From positions 12,231,001-12,295,000 of the forward strand of contig BSQZ01000011.1 of NCBI GenBank assembly GCA_033239005.1: a stretch of DNA of 64,000 bases. The letters are read 5' to 3'. Every line of letters begins with the position of its first letter. The stretch's first letter is position 1. The position numbers and the translations under genes were made by a program. Under the pieces are notes generated by a model. It had not been told where the DNA came from. It searched no databases and saw nothing but the letters and a program-made list of their open reading frames with translations. Positions 8,927 to 23,900 of this stretch are shown piece after piece. This DNA comes from Lamellibrachia satsuma. Taxonomy: Eukaryota; Annelida; Polychaeta; Sabellida; Siboglinidae.

Positions 8927-10275
8927 TGTGACCCTGTGATTTTTATGTATCTGGCATTAGGCCCAGGCTTTTACATTTATCCTCCATTATAACGGTATGC
9001 AGTGAATATACACTGACAGCGATAACCCTTTGTAGCGTCACTGGTATAATCTGGCTTATAGGGCGCTGCATTGACATTTCCCAATTTACGGTAATAACTG
9101 TGCGCAAGAACGGATGCGCAAATGGGAAGGCGGGTTATCATATTTTCCCGCGCAACGGGTGTTCTTTTTGTCTGGGTCAGAAATCACATCTGATTTACAC
9201 GTAAGTAAAACATGCACGCTTGGGGCGGAGCATTATGCTTGTATGACACTCTGACATTGTGTTTGTATGACACTCTGTCATTGTGGTTATTTGTTCGGAT
9301 TTGTAGCTATTTGGTGATAGCGTATTCATTACAATATTTACTGTTGACGGCGAGATGTCCTAAATGTCCTAGACCTAGTTAAGTTAGGCACCGTCAACGA
9401 CAATGGCATGTTAGCGTTCGTATATCGTCCTAGCGGTTAGATTAATGAATGTATAATGTGTTAGCAAGAATGAGTTGCGGAATGCAAAATAGAATTAGTA
9501 CTACGGTGACAGTGTATCGTGCGGTGGCATTGGGTTTCAACGAGTAAGGTCAGTAGTAGTATTGTCGGCAGTATCGGTACCCCGATGTGGAATGGTGTTC
9601 CCCTGTTGTCATTAGACGGCAGCACTAGTCATGTTACATTGTTCAAGCGTTACTGTTGTGTACTGGATGTCCTGCAATGGGTTACATTCGGGTGTTACAT
9701 TTATTTGTGAAAGTTATGTTGTATGGTCGGTACACTATTATAAGTAGACGCATAGGCGTCGTGATCAGTATTATTGTATTAGATTGCTATAACATGACTT
9801 CAACGGAACGGCTGGGCCATGCTTTCTTATTCAACCACTTTATTGCTATTATGTGGAATGTGATGCTACGTTGGCGCTAATAAACTGTCCAACGTTTGGC
9901 CGGAATCTTAGATGCTATTTACATAGTAATCCATGTTACTAATGTGCATTGGCTGTGTGCAGGCTACTGGTTGTTAGGATATTAGGACGTGAACTGTGAT
10001 GCCGGCATGATAATAATCTGTGTTCTATCCATGACAGCTATCATAGTTCTGAGTAGCAGTCGCCGTTTCCGCCGTAGTTTCCGTTTCGGCCATATATCAT
10101 CTTGGTTAAGTTAAACCGTTGTTCACAGAAATTAAGTACATTTTAGTTAGTCTGCCATATAACGTTATGTCTCGGTTAATTGTTCTTCCGTGCGAATAAA
10201 CCTTATATATACAGATTCTGTTTGCCTTAGTGTAATTCGATTGGTTTGGGGACCCGCGAAGCGCTGCAGGTCACA
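8927..10275 (+). repeat. 3' LTR (1349 bp)
   Basis: Same length and ends as the 5' LTR. The only difference I found is T at 10137 against G at 4687. AATAAA is at 10195-10200. It ends GGTCACA, followed by the TATA target duplication. Confidence 0.95.
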
Positions 10276-10560
10276 TATAATACTATCATCTGCAAAAAGG
10301 CGTATAGAAGATTTGATGTTCCCATTTATGTCATTTATGTAGATTAAGAAGAGGACAGGTCCTAGAACTGAACCCTGTGGGACACCAGATGTGACATCTG
10401 TGATGTCCGACAGGGCACCGTTAAATGAGACTCTCTGTTTGCGGTTGGATAGAAAAGATTTGATCCAATTTTGAGTGTTTCCAGTGATTCCGTAGGAGGT
10501 CAATTTTGATAGAAGACGTAGGTGAGACACTTTGTCCGCTGGTTTGCCGCGTATGTTCAA
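10276..10560 (-). pseudogene. LINE reverse-transcriptase N-terminal part (5' half of the split element)
   Basis: Minus-strand reading gives 'DKVSHLRLLSKLTSYGI', 'SFLSNRKQRVSFNGA', 'VTSGVPQGSVLGPVLFLIYIND' and 'IRLFADDSII', i.e. RT blocks up to the catalytic FADD box of a Jockey/CR1-type LINE. The LTR element sits a few codons after FADD; the rest continues at 3476-2578. Homology stops near 10550-10585, so the LINE copy was already 5'-truncated, as is usual. Confidence 0.85.
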
Positions 10561-10585
10561 AAGGAGCGCCCGTAAGACCGTCACA

Positions 10586-11150
10586 TTAAAGAAAATCCGT
10601 AAGACTTACAGGTAAACCGTTAGAGTAGGCAGTGGGCACCTAGATGGTATGTTCGAACAGTAATCATAACACTGGCCCCGAATCCCAGCGAATCGACGTG
10701 TTGTAATGTTCAACTTCTATACCTAGAACTTGCATGGTTACGCCATCTAGCGAACAGAAATGTAACTTAGGTTTATTGTAGCCTAACCAGCACATCATTA
10801 GAATTAACCGATCTATTAATTGTCGTATTATTTAGGTGAAGCTTATCATATCAACTAATAATGAAAAGGCATGCAGCTGAAGGTAATATGGGTACTGTCT
10901 CAAGTAATTTAGTGGCTGATAAAAAAAATCGACATGCCAACAAATCTTGGTGGCGTATGAACGATAATATGTCAAATTGCAAGATTGACACGCGAGTGAT
11001 ATCACAAACCAGACTTATAATTCAAGAGTTTCCAGTCTGACCACCATTTAATTTTTTTAAAGGCAACGACCATGCAGTGTCTGCTGAAACCACCTTGGGT
11101 GTTGTTACATCAGACAAACAGAATTAGCCAGTAGTACAACTAGTCTACTA
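10586..11150. other. No gene seen
   Basis: AT-rich sequence between two LINE fragments. I find no open frame of note and no clear repeat. Confidence 0.4.
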
Positions 11151-11167
11151 TGCCATACTACCTTACC

Positions 11168-12480
11168 TTATGATACCTTATGACGATTCTGATCGCAGGA
11201 TCCAGTTGGTTCCTCCATGATCAGATCTTCAGAATCAAATATTTTTATATCATAATTTCCGGTTCCATTAGTTATTGTTAAAGGAGATTCATAGTTGTAT
11301 ATTATTGCCTGGGTAGACCAGAATTTGTCTAATTTGTTTTTAAATGAGTTAATTGATCTAGCTTGCACTACAGAGTTTGGGAGACTATTCCATGGTTCAG
11401 CCACTCTAAGAGGGAATGCATTTTTTCTTAAATTTATTTTTGCTCTTTGGGTAAATATTTTAAGGGAGTGTCCTCTATTTCCTGATCTAAGTGTGACATC
11501 CTCCCATTTCAGGAGGTTTGGTGCAGATTCATTATCGTACAATTCGTGCATTATTTTGTAGACTTCTATCATGTCTCCTCTTAGCCTTCGGTATGCTAAT
11601 GTGGGTAGCTTCAGTAATTTTAGTCTTTCTATATATGATAAATCCCTCATACCAGGAAGTTCTTTTGTGGCTCTTCTCTGGACGTTTTCTATTGCTATTT
11701 TATGTTTTATCTTATATGGATACCATACTGCTACGGCATATTCTAGGTGAGATCTAACCATTGTCTTATATAGTGGCAAAAAAGTGTGTGTGTCTAGGAA
11801 TTGGAATGTTCTTCGGATTATTTTTGTCATTTTGGTTGCTTTATTTACCACTTGGTTTATGTGATCATCATATGACAATTTTGAATCGATAATTACACCT
11901 AAGTCAGTTTGCTTATCTATGGTGGCTAGTGAATCTTTAACATTATTGCTTGTCATGAAATATTCATTTTCACCTATATTATTTTTTCCAATTTCCATGT
12001 GTTTACATTTGTCTGGGTGGAATTTTAATAGCCATTTGTCGCTCCATTGTTCTAGGATACTTAAATCTTGTTGTAGTATATCCTGATCATTTTTATTAGT
12101 TATGGCTCTAAATATCTTAATGTCATCAGCGAACAGGAATGTATTGGATTCAGTTAAATCTGGCAGGTCGTTTACGTATAGAACAAACAGTAAGGGTCCT
12201 AGGACAGATCCCTGCGGTATCCCTGATGTTACCTTGTGCCAGTTTGATTCTTTTCCATTTACTGCTACCTTTTGTTGTCTATTTGTGATGAATGCCTCAA
12301 TCCAGTTAACTAAATCATTCCTAATGTTAAAACTTTTTAATTTACTTATTAGTCTCGTATGTGGCACAGTATCAAAAGCCTTTTGAAAATCCATATAAAT
12401 AACGTCTATGTAATTACCCTTATCCATTTCTGAGGTCCATTCATCTAGTATTTTAATTAGTCTATGACTATGGGACTATG
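11168..12480 (-). mobile_element. 5'-truncated CR1-like LINE with an uninterrupted RT frame
   Basis: A 419-codon frame (12427 to 11168, extending in frame to about 12475) encodes the second half of a CR1-clade ORF2. Blocks: 'VIYMDFQKAFDTVPH', 'GIPQGSVLGPLLFVLYVNDL', catalytic 'FADDIKIF', 'LEQWSDKWLLKFHPDKC', 'DLGVIIDSKLSYDDHI', 'MVRSHLEYAVAVWYPYK', 'NVQRRATK', 'RRLRGDMIEVYKI' and the tail 'VAEPWNSLPNSVV'. There are no stops or frameshifts, which suggests recent insertion. Endonuclease and the fingers are missing through 5' truncation. The 3' end runs into a short ACCTTATGAT repeat near 11160-11185, like the terminal microsatellites of CR1/L2 elements. Confidence 0.88.
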
Positions 12481-13555
12481 CCAGGCCCAGGCCATGGACT
12501 GGTCCCATGCACGGGTCACAAATGGCATGGCAATGGCAGTGCCACGGACCGGTCATGAACAACCAGGATAGGGACAGTTTCCACACATTAAAGAAAATCA
12601 AAACTAATATTAAAATTACGAGCCTAGATGTTTAGTTATTGCATGGACTACCAACAATGCATGCACACAAACCACTACAAACTCCTGTGTTAGCCTAACA
12701 CTGGGCTGTTTTGGGTATAATTACTTCAGACTTCATGACCATGTTTACAAATTAAACTGAAAGTCATGATTTTGTGGCTATGCACCTCAAAGAGATAATA
12801 AAAACTAACCATGTGCAGCTAAATTCATGAATAACACGCCAGTAGTTTACCCAGAATGTATTCTAAAAGTGTGAGATTCCAGTCATATTTTTTTTGATGG
12901 AGGGCTGACATGTTAACCAGCATGATGGCTAAATGCATGTGCAATTCTATGAAAATCTGGTAGCCTAGACTATGTGTGACATATAAATTGAGAATGGCAT
13001 ACACAGAACCAAAGCAGTCTCAAACAAACATGGTATTTTTTTCAGAAAGAGGACTAGTTTAATAAACAAAGGTCAAAATATGTTACATTAGCAGAGTTTT
13101 AATGCAAACAGCCATAGCATGTTGTATTGGCAATAATAGAAATAGTTCTATACAGAAAAATTTTCACCTGGCGAGCAAATTTTGGTAGACTTTGGCACTC
13201 ATGATGTTGGGGTATTTAACAGTCCATGAAATTAAGGTATGTGTTCAACAAGGTTTTACTAGTAAACTACTGGAATGATATTCTTAATTGTAGTTGAAAG
13301 TGATTATGTTTTAGTTACTCTTATAGGTGCACAGTCCCACATCCATGACTTTTCTTTCCCTTTAAATTAATGATGTTTACATGTTGAAACTTAAAAAATA
13401 ACATTACTAATTTAAATGATTGATTTATGAAATATTGCTCATAATATTTGCTACTTCTAACAACACTATAATAATTATTATTTAAGCAAGCAAACTACTG
13501 AGTTTTTATCCAATTTTGACGGACACTGTGACAGGAGTGGGCCACATATATTAGA
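12481..13555. other. No gene seen; AT-rich with a small GC-rich palindromic patch
   Basis: The segment just upstream of the LINE (about 12475-12560) is rich in CATGG/CCATG and GGCA words and partly self-complementary. The rest is ordinary AT-rich DNA. The first exon of POP4 might lie here, but I cannot identify it. Confidence 0.35.
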
Positions 13556-13755
13556 TATGATGAGCCAATGGGGCACAGTAAGTCTCTTTGAGTGCTTGAC
13601 TGTCAATCAAAAGGACTGGTCAGGGTTTGATTCCACTTGCTGCTCTTTCGAATCTTGGGCAACTTTGTTTACCCCACTTTCCACACAGTAACACTAAACA
13701 CGTTGGTTCATTCTACCTGGTGTCTGCCAGGGAAGTAAAAGATTCCACACAGGAT
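13556..13755 (+). mobile_element. tRNA-derived SINE (family B)
   Basis: It starts with a tRNA-like head (GGGGCACAGTAAG...; B-box-like GGGTTTGATTCC near 13627) and continues with a body ('ACTTTGTTTACCCCACTTTC', 'CTACCTGGTGTCTGCCAGGG', 'TTCCACACAGG') shared with the copy at 26155-26375. Its 3' end merges with the 59-bp minisatellite. Confidence 0.75.
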
Positions 13756-14286
13756 ATGTGTAACATGTCATTGACTCATTATCTCTAACACAGTACAGAT
13801 GTACTTCAATGCCCATATGTAACATGTCATTGACTCATTATCTCTAACACAGTACAGATGTACTTCAATGCCCATGTGTAACATGTCATTGACTCATTAT
13901 CTCTAACACAGTACAGATGTACTTCAATGCCCATATGTAACATGTCATTGACTCATTATCTCTAACACAGTACAGATGTACTTCAATGCCCATATGTAAC
14001 ATGTCATTGACTCATTATCTCTAACACAGTACAGATGTACTTCAATGCCCATGTGTAACATGTCATTGACTCATTATCTCTAACACAGTACAGATGTACT
14101 TCAATGCCCATGTGTAACATGTCATTGACTCATTATCTCTAACACAGTACAGATGTACTTCAATGCCCATGTGTAACATGTCATTGACTCATTATCTCTA
14201 ACACAGTACAGATGTACTTCAATGCCCATGTGTAACATGTCATTGACTCATTATCTCTAACACAGTACAGATGTACTTCAATGCCC
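13756..14286. repeat. 59-bp minisatellite, 9 copies
   Basis: Exactly nine 59-bp units, almost identical; the visible variants are ATATG/ATGTG at the unit start. Each unit contains GTAACATGTCATTGACTCAT and GTACAGATGTACTTCAATGC. The array begins at the 3' tail of a SINE, which may have seeded it. Confidence 0.95.
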
Positions 14287-14485
14287 ATAGTGGGATATAT
14301 ACTAGATATGAAGAAATAATTGCTTTCTTGCTGACATAAGTACTGTCTGTTGCTTTGTACAGCAGTTTTGTTAAATCTTGTTTTAAAATTAGCAAGGTAT
14401 TGATATGTATTCAACTGCATTCATCTCATTTTTGATTGACAGCTGTCATCACATATTACCAACTTCATGATGGTTTCATTTTAAG

Positions 14486-18458
<3,973 letters not shown>

Positions 18459-18914
18459 AGCAGACACTGGGCCTAGGAAACATTGCTTTAACACTGACTG
18501 AAACAATTGGTCCTTTCAAGGTGTCTCCATGTCTTGGTCGCACCAAATCTCTGTGACAATTGTCAGTGAACTGGGACACAGTATTCATCGTCATCAATGC
18601 AGAGTGACACTGTCACACAACTCTGATGAAGACAATCAGAGTTACCTTGTTTCTCAGACCGTTTGGGATACTGCAATTTTATAGAAACTTAAATCGTGTT
18701 TATTTTTTTTCAAATATGTAATGCAAGTTCATGCATTTGTTATGCACACACTGTAATATGCAAATATAAAAATAAGTCATGTTTGTTTACCCAGAAAGGT
18801 TCTTTTTATTTCACAAGTTACATCAGTCAGTAACTATGATGTTCACACATTATCATTGGCACGCAGATGGATGGGAAATGTTCTGTGTTAAAGATACATG
18901 GTCTGATTGCTTAT

Positions 18915-18920
18915 AATAAA
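18915..18920 (+). terminator. Candidate POP4 poly(A) signal AATAAA
   Basis: AATAAA about 460 bases after the POP4 stop in AT-rich sequence. Near-matches to the signal lie closer (around 18765-18775), so the true site is uncertain. A 9-bp-stem hairpin (AACTCTGAT...ATCAGAGTT) lies in the same presumed 3' UTR at about 18618-18644. Confidence 0.4.
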
Positions 18921-19525
18921 ATTATTTCGTATAATATAAGCTGTATTTATTCTAACAGCTTGACTGCATGCCCATGGCTTTGAACAATTCGAGTTGAACT
19001 GCATGTTGAACAGGTGCAGCGTAAATATAGGTTGACCATTTCAGTTATTTCTTACTCCCAACAGTTCGTACAGTATGGAAATATGCTGGTTTTTGTCGTT
19101 TGTAATGATTATAGCTCACTGTTCATCTGAGTGCAGTCTATCAGCAGAATTGTAGACCTAATCACAGATGTCACACACACTTATTCATCTATATAATGGT
19201 CATCATTATAAAATCACGGATGAGACAGTTGACTAGCTTCAGTGCACATTTGTCATGCATGTTTCATATGTACAAACTTTTATCTGGTATTAGTAAATGT
19301 AACATATGTAACCAAGACGGTCACCTGCACCTGATTATGTGCCATGTCACCCCTTTTGGCACACACATCTTTATATTCGTCAAGAATCACACAACTGACA
19401 TTTGTTTCTGTGAGCACGCCCCATCAAACAGGGCCAATTATCAGTGCATACATAATCAACGTGGAAGAAGAAATTAACAACTGGATTACCAAAGTACAGC
19501 CAGAATGTAGGATGTACGTTATTTA
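18921..19525. other. No gene seen
   Basis: AT-rich intergenic sequence after POP4; I see no exon or clear repeat. Confidence 0.4.
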
Positions 19526-20010
19526 ATTCTTAAGAAATCCAAACAGACCATACACAAAGCCATTTTAGGGCCAATTCTTCTCTTAGGTAGCGAATGTTGG
19601 ACCTTGATAGAGACTTGAAAGTCAAATCACTGCAACAGACATGAAAGCCACCAAATGGGACAGACAGCGAAATGATCATCTGTATAGGAAGAGCAAGATG
19701 GCCGCAACTGTAGATGTGATCAAGATGAATAAATTTAGGCAGTAAGGTCATGTGATGAGAGGAGAAGTTGATTCTGTCATAAAAGTGGCTCTAAGCCCGA
19801 GAAGAAGCCCGAGGTTACGGTGGATCGACAACATCAGCGGCCACCTGGAGGGAAAGAACACCAGCCTCAAAGACGCAATAAGAACAGAATGGTACAAGAA
19901 CCATAGAGAATGGAGGAAGTTTATTTCTTGCCACAGTGACAGGAGTTTAGTGTCACTTGAATTCCTAACTGGAGTGTCAAAGCAATCAAAGGTGAGCTTT
20001 GTGGAATAAG
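19526..20010 (+). pseudogene. Non-LTR retrotransposon C-terminal fragment
   Basis: Degenerate plus-strand reading with 'GHVMRGEVDSVIKVAL', 'RRSPRLRWIDNISGHLEG' and 'LKDAIRTEWYKNHREWRKF'. This is the GHV..R...RPRTRW.D pattern at the end of many RT-type LINEs. Stops and frameshifts upstream show that it is dead. Confidence 0.65.
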
Positions 20011-20918
20011 AAGAACGTAGCAAGCTTTAGGTTATGCTATGATATAGCACCCCATTATGTTACGATATAGCACCCCCATTATGTTGATATACCATGTAGC
20101 TGTATTATAGCACCCCATTAAGAATACATTGCATTAAAACGTCATAGCAATATATTTGGAGAATGATACACATAATATATTGGCATATTTGAAAACATGA
20201 TGATCGTTTGTTGGTAGATAACTTCATGATCAGTACTGTATTACTGAAGGAACTACATAAAGTAGTATATTTTAACAATGTTTACAAATATGCAGCAAAT
20301 TACGCAAAATTATACCCTTTTCAAGTTGATAGAGTACAACCAAATATACACCCTTTAACATGTAATCGTGCAGTTTCATGATATGCATTGAGTGCCACCA
20401 CCCCCCCCAGTATACAAGAGATGGACCATGTCCAAGGACCTGCTATGACTGCTCTCATCTCAACTATCTATAAACATGACCATGAAGATCTCACAGTCAG
20501 TGATGTGAACGACAAATACCAGTAACATCTGATGTCCATATCTCTGACAGCCAATCAACAAGTCATATTTCTACACACAATTAGTGCTGTATATCTTACA
20601 AGTTGCTCTAGTTAATTCTTGCAGTTTGACCTACTGCAGATTCCAGTTCAGTTGTATTATACCTTATTTCTTGTTCACACTTAAAAAATAATCAAATAAA
20701 CATTTCAGTTGCTACTTAGTATACAAGAAATGTATCAACTGTGTATACACACCCTATACATTGTACATGCAAATACTGATGTGAAACCAATGACCTGCCC
20801 ATTGCATACAATAAATGCATCAGTTGTGTACTAATTGTACGTGCAAGTTCAGTTCTGCTGTACAAAGTGACAATGACCTGCCCATTGTACAGACAATCAC
20901 AAATGTAGTGACTCGATG
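20011..20918. other. KDSR downstream region; local repeats, no other gene
   Basis: ATAGCACCCC words repeat around 20045-20115. From 20725 to 20895 two related blocks (near-duplicates with CAATGACCTGCCCATTG and ATCAACTGTGTA/ATCAGTTGTGTA) form a short direct repeat. This would be the KDSR 3' UTR and beyond on the minus strand. I could not pick a unique poly(A) signal. Confidence 0.45.
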
Positions 20919-23900
20919 TCATTGGGCCTTCTCCTTCTGTCGTTCGCTGTCTTCTCGCTTGCACTTGCGTACGATCCTGTCGAAACTGTCGAGATACAGC
21001 AGAGATATGGCCCTGAAGAGACCCATAGTGAGTACCTGAAACAAACCACAACAGTCAGTTGGACCACAACAAGCTAACGGTAGAGTTATCCAAACCTACC
21101 GAGGAATTACACACTGCAATCATACTTAACTTGGTGAAAATATTCAACCTTGGGCAGTGGCTCAAATACATCAGTTCTGACTCTGATTTTAGCACCAGTA
21201 CCGAGGATATAATTTAGTGTACATTTGTATTAAGAATAATACTTATGTTACTGTCACCACTACAACAAATAAAACAAATTTTAACAATGGTTCCACAAAG
21301 CTTTAAGGAAATCTAATATAAAGCAGGTCAGTTATTTGAAGGTTATTTCAAACTTGTAAGTATCTTGTTACTACCAATTATATAATAGAGAACATTCTAT
21401 TTTCTGTGGATTTTGGTGCCATATAAATTCCAGGTATTATTTGGTTAACGTGTCACCAGGATTGGATACGAATGCATTTGCATATGATACGTTTGTATTA
21501 AATGCAGTGACATTATGTTGTATACATTAGCATCTAACATGGCACATGACAGAACAGTTTTTGATTGCAAGATTGATATTAGGGTTTATCTGGCCAGGGC
21601 ACCTGTGGCTGTTTAACTACTACCTGTTGTGTAGCCTCGGTTATAGAGATGACAGGAGACATTCCACAGGTTAGCATGGCTAACATGTAGCCGTCCAACC
21701 CAACATGACACAAGAACTTGCCAACCTACAAATACAACATTGAACAAGATTTCCCTCCAATGCAAAAACTCCAGCTGGCAAGTGGACAAGGAAGCCTATG
21801 TATGTGTAAGCCGGCCTTCTGATATATATATATATATCAATTTTATTTTTAAACATATTCACGCTGCTGGCATTTATACAATCTGTAAGTGATTTGTTCC
21901 ATTCATTTATGATTCTTGGTGAGAATGAATACTTTCCTATATCCAATCCACACTGTTACTTGGGCGTGGTCAAGAAACATGGTCAGTATCATTACATTTT
22001 CCGTGAGCAGTGTTATAATTTCAAAGCTTTTTCATTTATAGACAAATAAATCCCGTCACTTGGATAAATAGGTTTGGTCAGTACTACAGAAATTACTTCC
22101 CTTTAAAGAGTGATAGAAACACTGTTATTGGTGTTGCATTGCTTTGTCATTGGTTCAGGTATTAACTAATTTTGCTGCCCTAATTAAATAAAAATCGTAC
22201 ACCAGCTTCAATAAAACACAATTTGCCGATGCCCAACTCTGCAATCTGAGGCATGCACAATCAGCTGCGCTAAAGTCTCGCGAGATCCAATCAACATATC
22301 CCAGTTTACATAGCAAGCTCCTTTTGAATATGTCTGACAAAACAGCAGGCGTAGATAATCTTATGGTTTCACTTTGTGGGTCCTACATATTTCTGTTACC
22401 AATTTTAAAGGTGTGCAGGTTGGCAAAAAGCAACGATGGTCTGTGTGAACAGAGACCTGGAAAAGGCAGATGATGATGAGAGCGTGGGAGAGAATAGCTG
22501 GAGATATGGAGAGTAGTCTGGAGAAGAATCTGTGATGTGGCCCTCACCCCAAAAGGGAAGAAAAGGAAAATATTTATCAAGTTTTAACAAGATTGTCATC
22601 CAAGGAAAAGGTCCAGATGACAAGGACAAGGAAGCCATTGGCCTACCGAGAGTCCAACATTTTTTCGTCTGTGTGTAAACCGCCCTCCTGAGATGTCAAC
22701 CTTGTTTTTAAACATATTCATGCGGCTTGCATTTACACAATATGTTCCATTCATTTATAGTCCTCTGTGAGAACGAGTAGTTTCTGATCTACACTGATAC
22801 TTTACTAATGTTACCTCATGTCCTCTAGTTCTAATATATTTCATGAGTGAAAACAAATTTCCTCTAGGGTTGTCAAACCACATTTTTTTAGGTGATCCTC
22901 ATAACTAAGATCTCTCAGTTCTGGATTAATTTTAGTTGCTGTCCTCTGCACTAGTTCAAAGCGTATCTATATCCTTCTTACAATATGGTCTCCACGCTTG
23001 TATACAGTACTCTAAATGAGGCCTAACTATTGCTTTATACAGAGGTAAGGTATAATTAGCTCTTTTTCCCTATATGTTATATTTCTCCTAATCAACCAAA
23101 GAATTTGATTACTCTTTGAAGCTGCAATAACACACTGCTCTGAAACTTTTATTTATTGTTACTCCTAAGTGCACTTTTTTATGGTAGTAGGGGACGGCAG
23201 TGTTAGTTGAGCCACCCATGTTTCCCAGGAAACTACAGCAGCGACAGTTACATGGTACCAACCTATCTAGAACAGTATCTCCCATTTTATAGTTTACATC
23301 CAAGTTCCGGGGTCCTGTGTGTAGGCATTTATATTTCCCAAAATTGAATAACATCTGCCATTTTTCAGACCATTTGAAAATTTTTTACATATCGTTTTGA
23401 AAATGCTGTTTATCACCATCATTTTTAATCTTTCTAATATATTATCGTCCAAGTCATTGATATACATATTACGAAAAATAAAGGTTCTAATACTGATACT
23501 TGTTGTACCCCACTCAAAACTTATTTCCAGTTTGAAACCTCCCCATCTACTACAACACGCTGTCTTCTGTCAGCCATTGTTCTATCCAGTCAATTATGCC
23601 AACCCCAATACCATGGACTTTTAATTTAAGTAGTAATCTTTGATGTGGCACTTTATTGAATGCTCTCTGAAAATTTAGGCAGATAACATCTACTGGTGAT
23701 CCATCGTCTATCCACTTCCAAAAAACATAACATATTTTTTAAGCATGACTTCGCTTTTAGGAATCCATGTTGAGATGGATTTAATAATTTATGCCCAACA
23801 AGAAAGTCTGCCACATGGTCTTTAATTAACCTTTCTAATAATTTACATATCACCGATGCTAAACTCACTGGTCTGTAATTCTCCAGTTTATTTCTCGAAC

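Larger units (their letters stand above)
3477..10275 (+). mobile_element. Ty3/Gypsy LTR retrotransposon, recent, integrase core missing
   Basis: Complete 6799-bp element. The two LTRs are 1349 bp each and differ at one position that I can find (G at 4687, T at 10137). Both run TGTGACC...GGTCACA, a perfect 7-bp terminal inverted repeat. The host tetranucleotide TATA is duplicated at 3473-3476 and 10276-10279. Inside are a primer binding site, gag with a CCHC knuckle, a -1 frameshift signal, protease, reverse transcriptase and RNase H, then a pol C-terminus with no integrase zinc finger or DDE core, and a polypurine tract. The near-identical LTRs mean recent insertion. Since the element cannot supply its own integrase, it was probably moved in trans by an intact relative, or the deletion is newer than the insertion. 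Confidence 0.95.

Noticed and set aside
18618..18644. Hammerhead ribozyme at CTGATGA in the POP4 3' region
   Set aside because: CTGATGA is part of a simple 9-bp hairpin; there is no GAAA or stem III.
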